This document shows positions 4,452 through 6,012 of a stretch of 6,012 bases of DNA, piece after piece. The position numbers and the translations under genes were made by a program. The notes beneath the pieces were generated by a model, which saw only the letters and a list, made by a program, of their open reading frames with translations, did no database searches and had not been told where the DNA came from. Source of the stretch: Candidatus Zixiibacteriota bacterium (lineage in GTDB: Bacteria; Zixibacteria; MSB-5A5; GN15; FEB-12). The stretch lies in the NCBI GenBank assembly GCA_029932795.1, contig JAOZPL010000129.1, positions 1 through 6,012 on the forward strand. The letters run 5' to 3'. Within the stretch, counting starts at the first letter, position 1, and each line of letters opens with the position of its first letter.

Positions 4452-6012
4452 CTATTTCGGTTTCCGGGGTGTCACCATGATCGATTTCTCCCGCTGAACC
4501 GTCACCAGCCCCGGTTTGGCTTTGCGCGGTTTGCGGACATACCGCCGCTCCGTATAAATAATCGGCACGAGTGAATCCCTGCGCGCCTTGCTGTGATAAG
4601 CGGCAATGGCGGCCGTTTCTTCAATCTCCCGCCGAGACGGTTGAAATGATTTGTTGGGGAACTTCATCACTATATGCGATCCGGCACACTGTTGTGCATG
4701 AAACCAGAGTTCGTATGGTTTGGCAAAATCAAATGTGGTCCGGTCATTGTCGGAACCGTCACGACCGATGTAGATCTTCAAACCGGTCGAAAGTTGATGC
4801 TCCCGATAGGGCAATCTCGGCGACACGCCCGGTCTGCCTGCTATGTTCGGCATGAGTGATGCAAGTTCCGCAACATACCGCTCCCGCGCGGACAGAAAAT
4901 CGCTCTCCAGGTCGCCAGCTACTGTCTTAATCCACTCCAGTTCACCACGGGTTATTTCCAAACGCCGTCTTAGCAACTCCAACCCCTCTCTCCCCTTGCG
5001 GTATTTCCTGAAATAGCTCTCGATATTCTCACCTGCGGAAAGTGCCGGGTCCAGTGCAATCTCGATCTCAGCATGCGGGTCTGTGTAAACATCCTCGACC
5101 GTGATCCTCTCCATACCCTTTCTCATTCGGCTGCGGTTGATCTGCAAAAGCTCGGCAAGTTTCTTATATCTCTCGTAATCTGCAGCCTGTTCGATATCCT
5201 GCTGGATTTTCGCCAGGCGTCTCTCCAGTTTTCTGACCGCCTGCCTGACAGCAGCCGTAATCGTCTTCTGCTCGTCCGCCTCATCGACCATTGTCTGCCG
5301 CCGCACGGTCATCGCCTGCACCGCCAGCGAGAGTGTTTTGAATCTCTCCGGTTGGACATCGACCGCACTCAGCTTGAACGGGTAAACCTCTATGGCTCCG
5401 CCGATGACATAGAGATAACCGGCGTCGGACGACCTGAACCGCTCAGCAAGCTCTTTGATCACTTCAGCGACCGGAGGGACATCACTGTCATTGACATTCC
5501 CGCATTGCATAAACTCAAAACCAATGCGCGTGACGGCCTCTATCGCCAGCGTGCGATTGAAGCCCAGTACCTGTTTTTCAATGAACCCGACGAGAGAAAG
5601 CGATCCATCACTGACTTTCGCCATACGCTGTGCCAGCGTTTGGGCGGTCAGCTCAAAGGGATTCAGCTTATCCGACGGCGGCGCGAGTGTTCGTTTGTCC
5701 CCCTGGGCAAACTTGCGCTTTCGCAGCGTCGCCTGAATCCGCGACTCATCATCAAGCAGCCAGATATTGCCGTTCGGGCCGATAGCTTCAAAGAGGACCT
5801 TCAGTCCTTTCTCCTCCTTTTCTATCATAAACGTAAAGAGGCGGTCGAGACCACATTGCTCAACACTGGTGATCCTGACATTCTCCAGGCCAAAGATCGG
5901 CCAGGGTTTCTCGCGCGTCTCGATTTTAACCTTACCGGCTGGAACGAGGAAAAAGCCGAAGCCTGTGGGATGATAAACAAACCCCAACGCAAATGTGGAC
6001 CTGCCCTTCCTA
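4452..6012 (-). CDS. NFACT family protein, RqcH/Rqc2 homologue (N-terminus cut off)
   Basis: About 519 codons are visible; the frame is open to the right edge, so the TTG at 5987 is not the start. Compared with family members roughly the first 30-40 residues are missing. RqcH/Rqc2 proteins bind 60S/50S subunits that still carry a stalled peptidyl-tRNA and, with tRNA-Ala, add C-terminal (alanine) tails that mark the chain for degradation. Some homologues were first named fibronectin-binding proteins. Visible parts, numbered from TTG 5987: the NFACT-N region with the tRNA-related D48-R49 pair in QCGLDRL, a middle region (about 110-200), coiled-coil stretches (about 233-292 and 324-375), and the NFACT-R domain (about 397-495) with LKIYIGRDGSDND, YELWFHAQQCAGSHIVMKF and a basic tail ending PRKPK. 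NFACT-R normally reads GRNxxQND; here it is GRDGSDND. Convergent with ispG, 16 bp between stop codons. A function in ribosome quality control is inferred from the family. Confidence 0.93.
   Translation of the reverse strand, partial: RKGRSTFALGFVYHPTGFGFFLVPAGKVKIETREKPWPIFGLENVRITSVEQCGLDRLFTFMIEKEEKGLKVLFEAIGPNGNIWLLDDESRIQATLRKRKFAQGDKRTLAPPSDKLNPFELTAQTLAQRMAKVSDGSLSLVGFIEKQVLGFNRTLAIEAVTRIGFEFMQCGNVNDSDVPPVAEVIKELAERFRSSDAGYLYVIGGAIEVYPFKLSAVDVQPERFKTLSLAVQAMTVRRQTMVDEADEQKTITAAVRQAVRKLERRLAKIQQDIEQAADYERYKKLAELLQINRSRMRKGMERITVEDVYTDPHAEIEIALDPALSAGENIESYFRKYRKGREGLELLRRRLEITRGELEWIKTVAGDLESDFLSARERYVAELASLMPNIAGRPGVSPRLPYREHQLSTGLKIYIGRDGSDNDRTTFDFAKPYELWFHAQQCAGSHIVMKFPNKSFQPSRREIEETAAIAAYHSKARRDSLVPIIYTERRYVRKPRKAKPGLVTVQREKSIMVTPRKPK

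Noticed and set aside
4442..4472. Bidirectional terminator between ispG and the NFACT gene
   Set aside because: ACACC (4442-4446) can pair with GGTGT (4468-4472), but the rest is bulged and neither strand has a T tract.

Overview
The window is about 6 kb of ordinary bacterial chromosome with compact housekeeping genes and roughly 50% G+C by eye. I see no mobile element, phage gene, CRISPR array, tRNA or rRNA. The source is a bacterium that makes isoprenoids by the MEP pathway (ispG), has an NFACT/RqcH-type protein, and carries a small membrane protein recalling DUF4296, a family best known from Bacteroidota. Together with the divergent RsmD, this suggests an FCB-like or candidate-phylum lineage rather than a model proteobacterium. 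That placement is inference only.

Left part (1-2708): the 3' part of rplS (ribosomal protein L19), then rnhB (RNase HII) and yraN (UPF0102 nuclease-fold protein). rplS-rnhB-yraN is a widespread gene order. Here it is interrupted by a 125-residue hypothetical protein with a CxxC motif (+ strand, 492-869) and by a convergent rsmD-family rRNA methyltransferase (- strand, 960-1541). rnhB therefore seems to have its own promoter, in a 170-bp divergent region that also holds a perfect 12-bp palindrome. yraN overlaps the end of rnhB by 20 bp and is probably translationally coupled to it.

Middle (2709-3343): a gap holding a good intrinsic terminator for the leftward gene, then a leftward single-pass membrane protein of unknown function (2876-3262). 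An 81-bp divergent region follows, with possible back-to-back promoters.

Right part (3344-6012): ispG (flavodoxin/ferredoxin-dependent HMBPP synthase) runs rightward and meets, tail to tail with 16 bp between stop codons, a leftward NFACT-family protein (RqcH/Rqc2 homologue). The start of the latter lies beyond the right edge.

The functional themes are ribosome biogenesis and rescue (L19, RsmD-like, NFACT), genome integrity (RNase HII, YraN) and isoprenoid synthesis. I found no clear undescribed system. The points most worth a second look are the palindrome in the rnhB promoter, the altered catalytic motif (APPQY) in the RsmD-like protein, the repeated TTAAGGGGG motif around the CxxC protein, and a short coding-like stretch after yraN.
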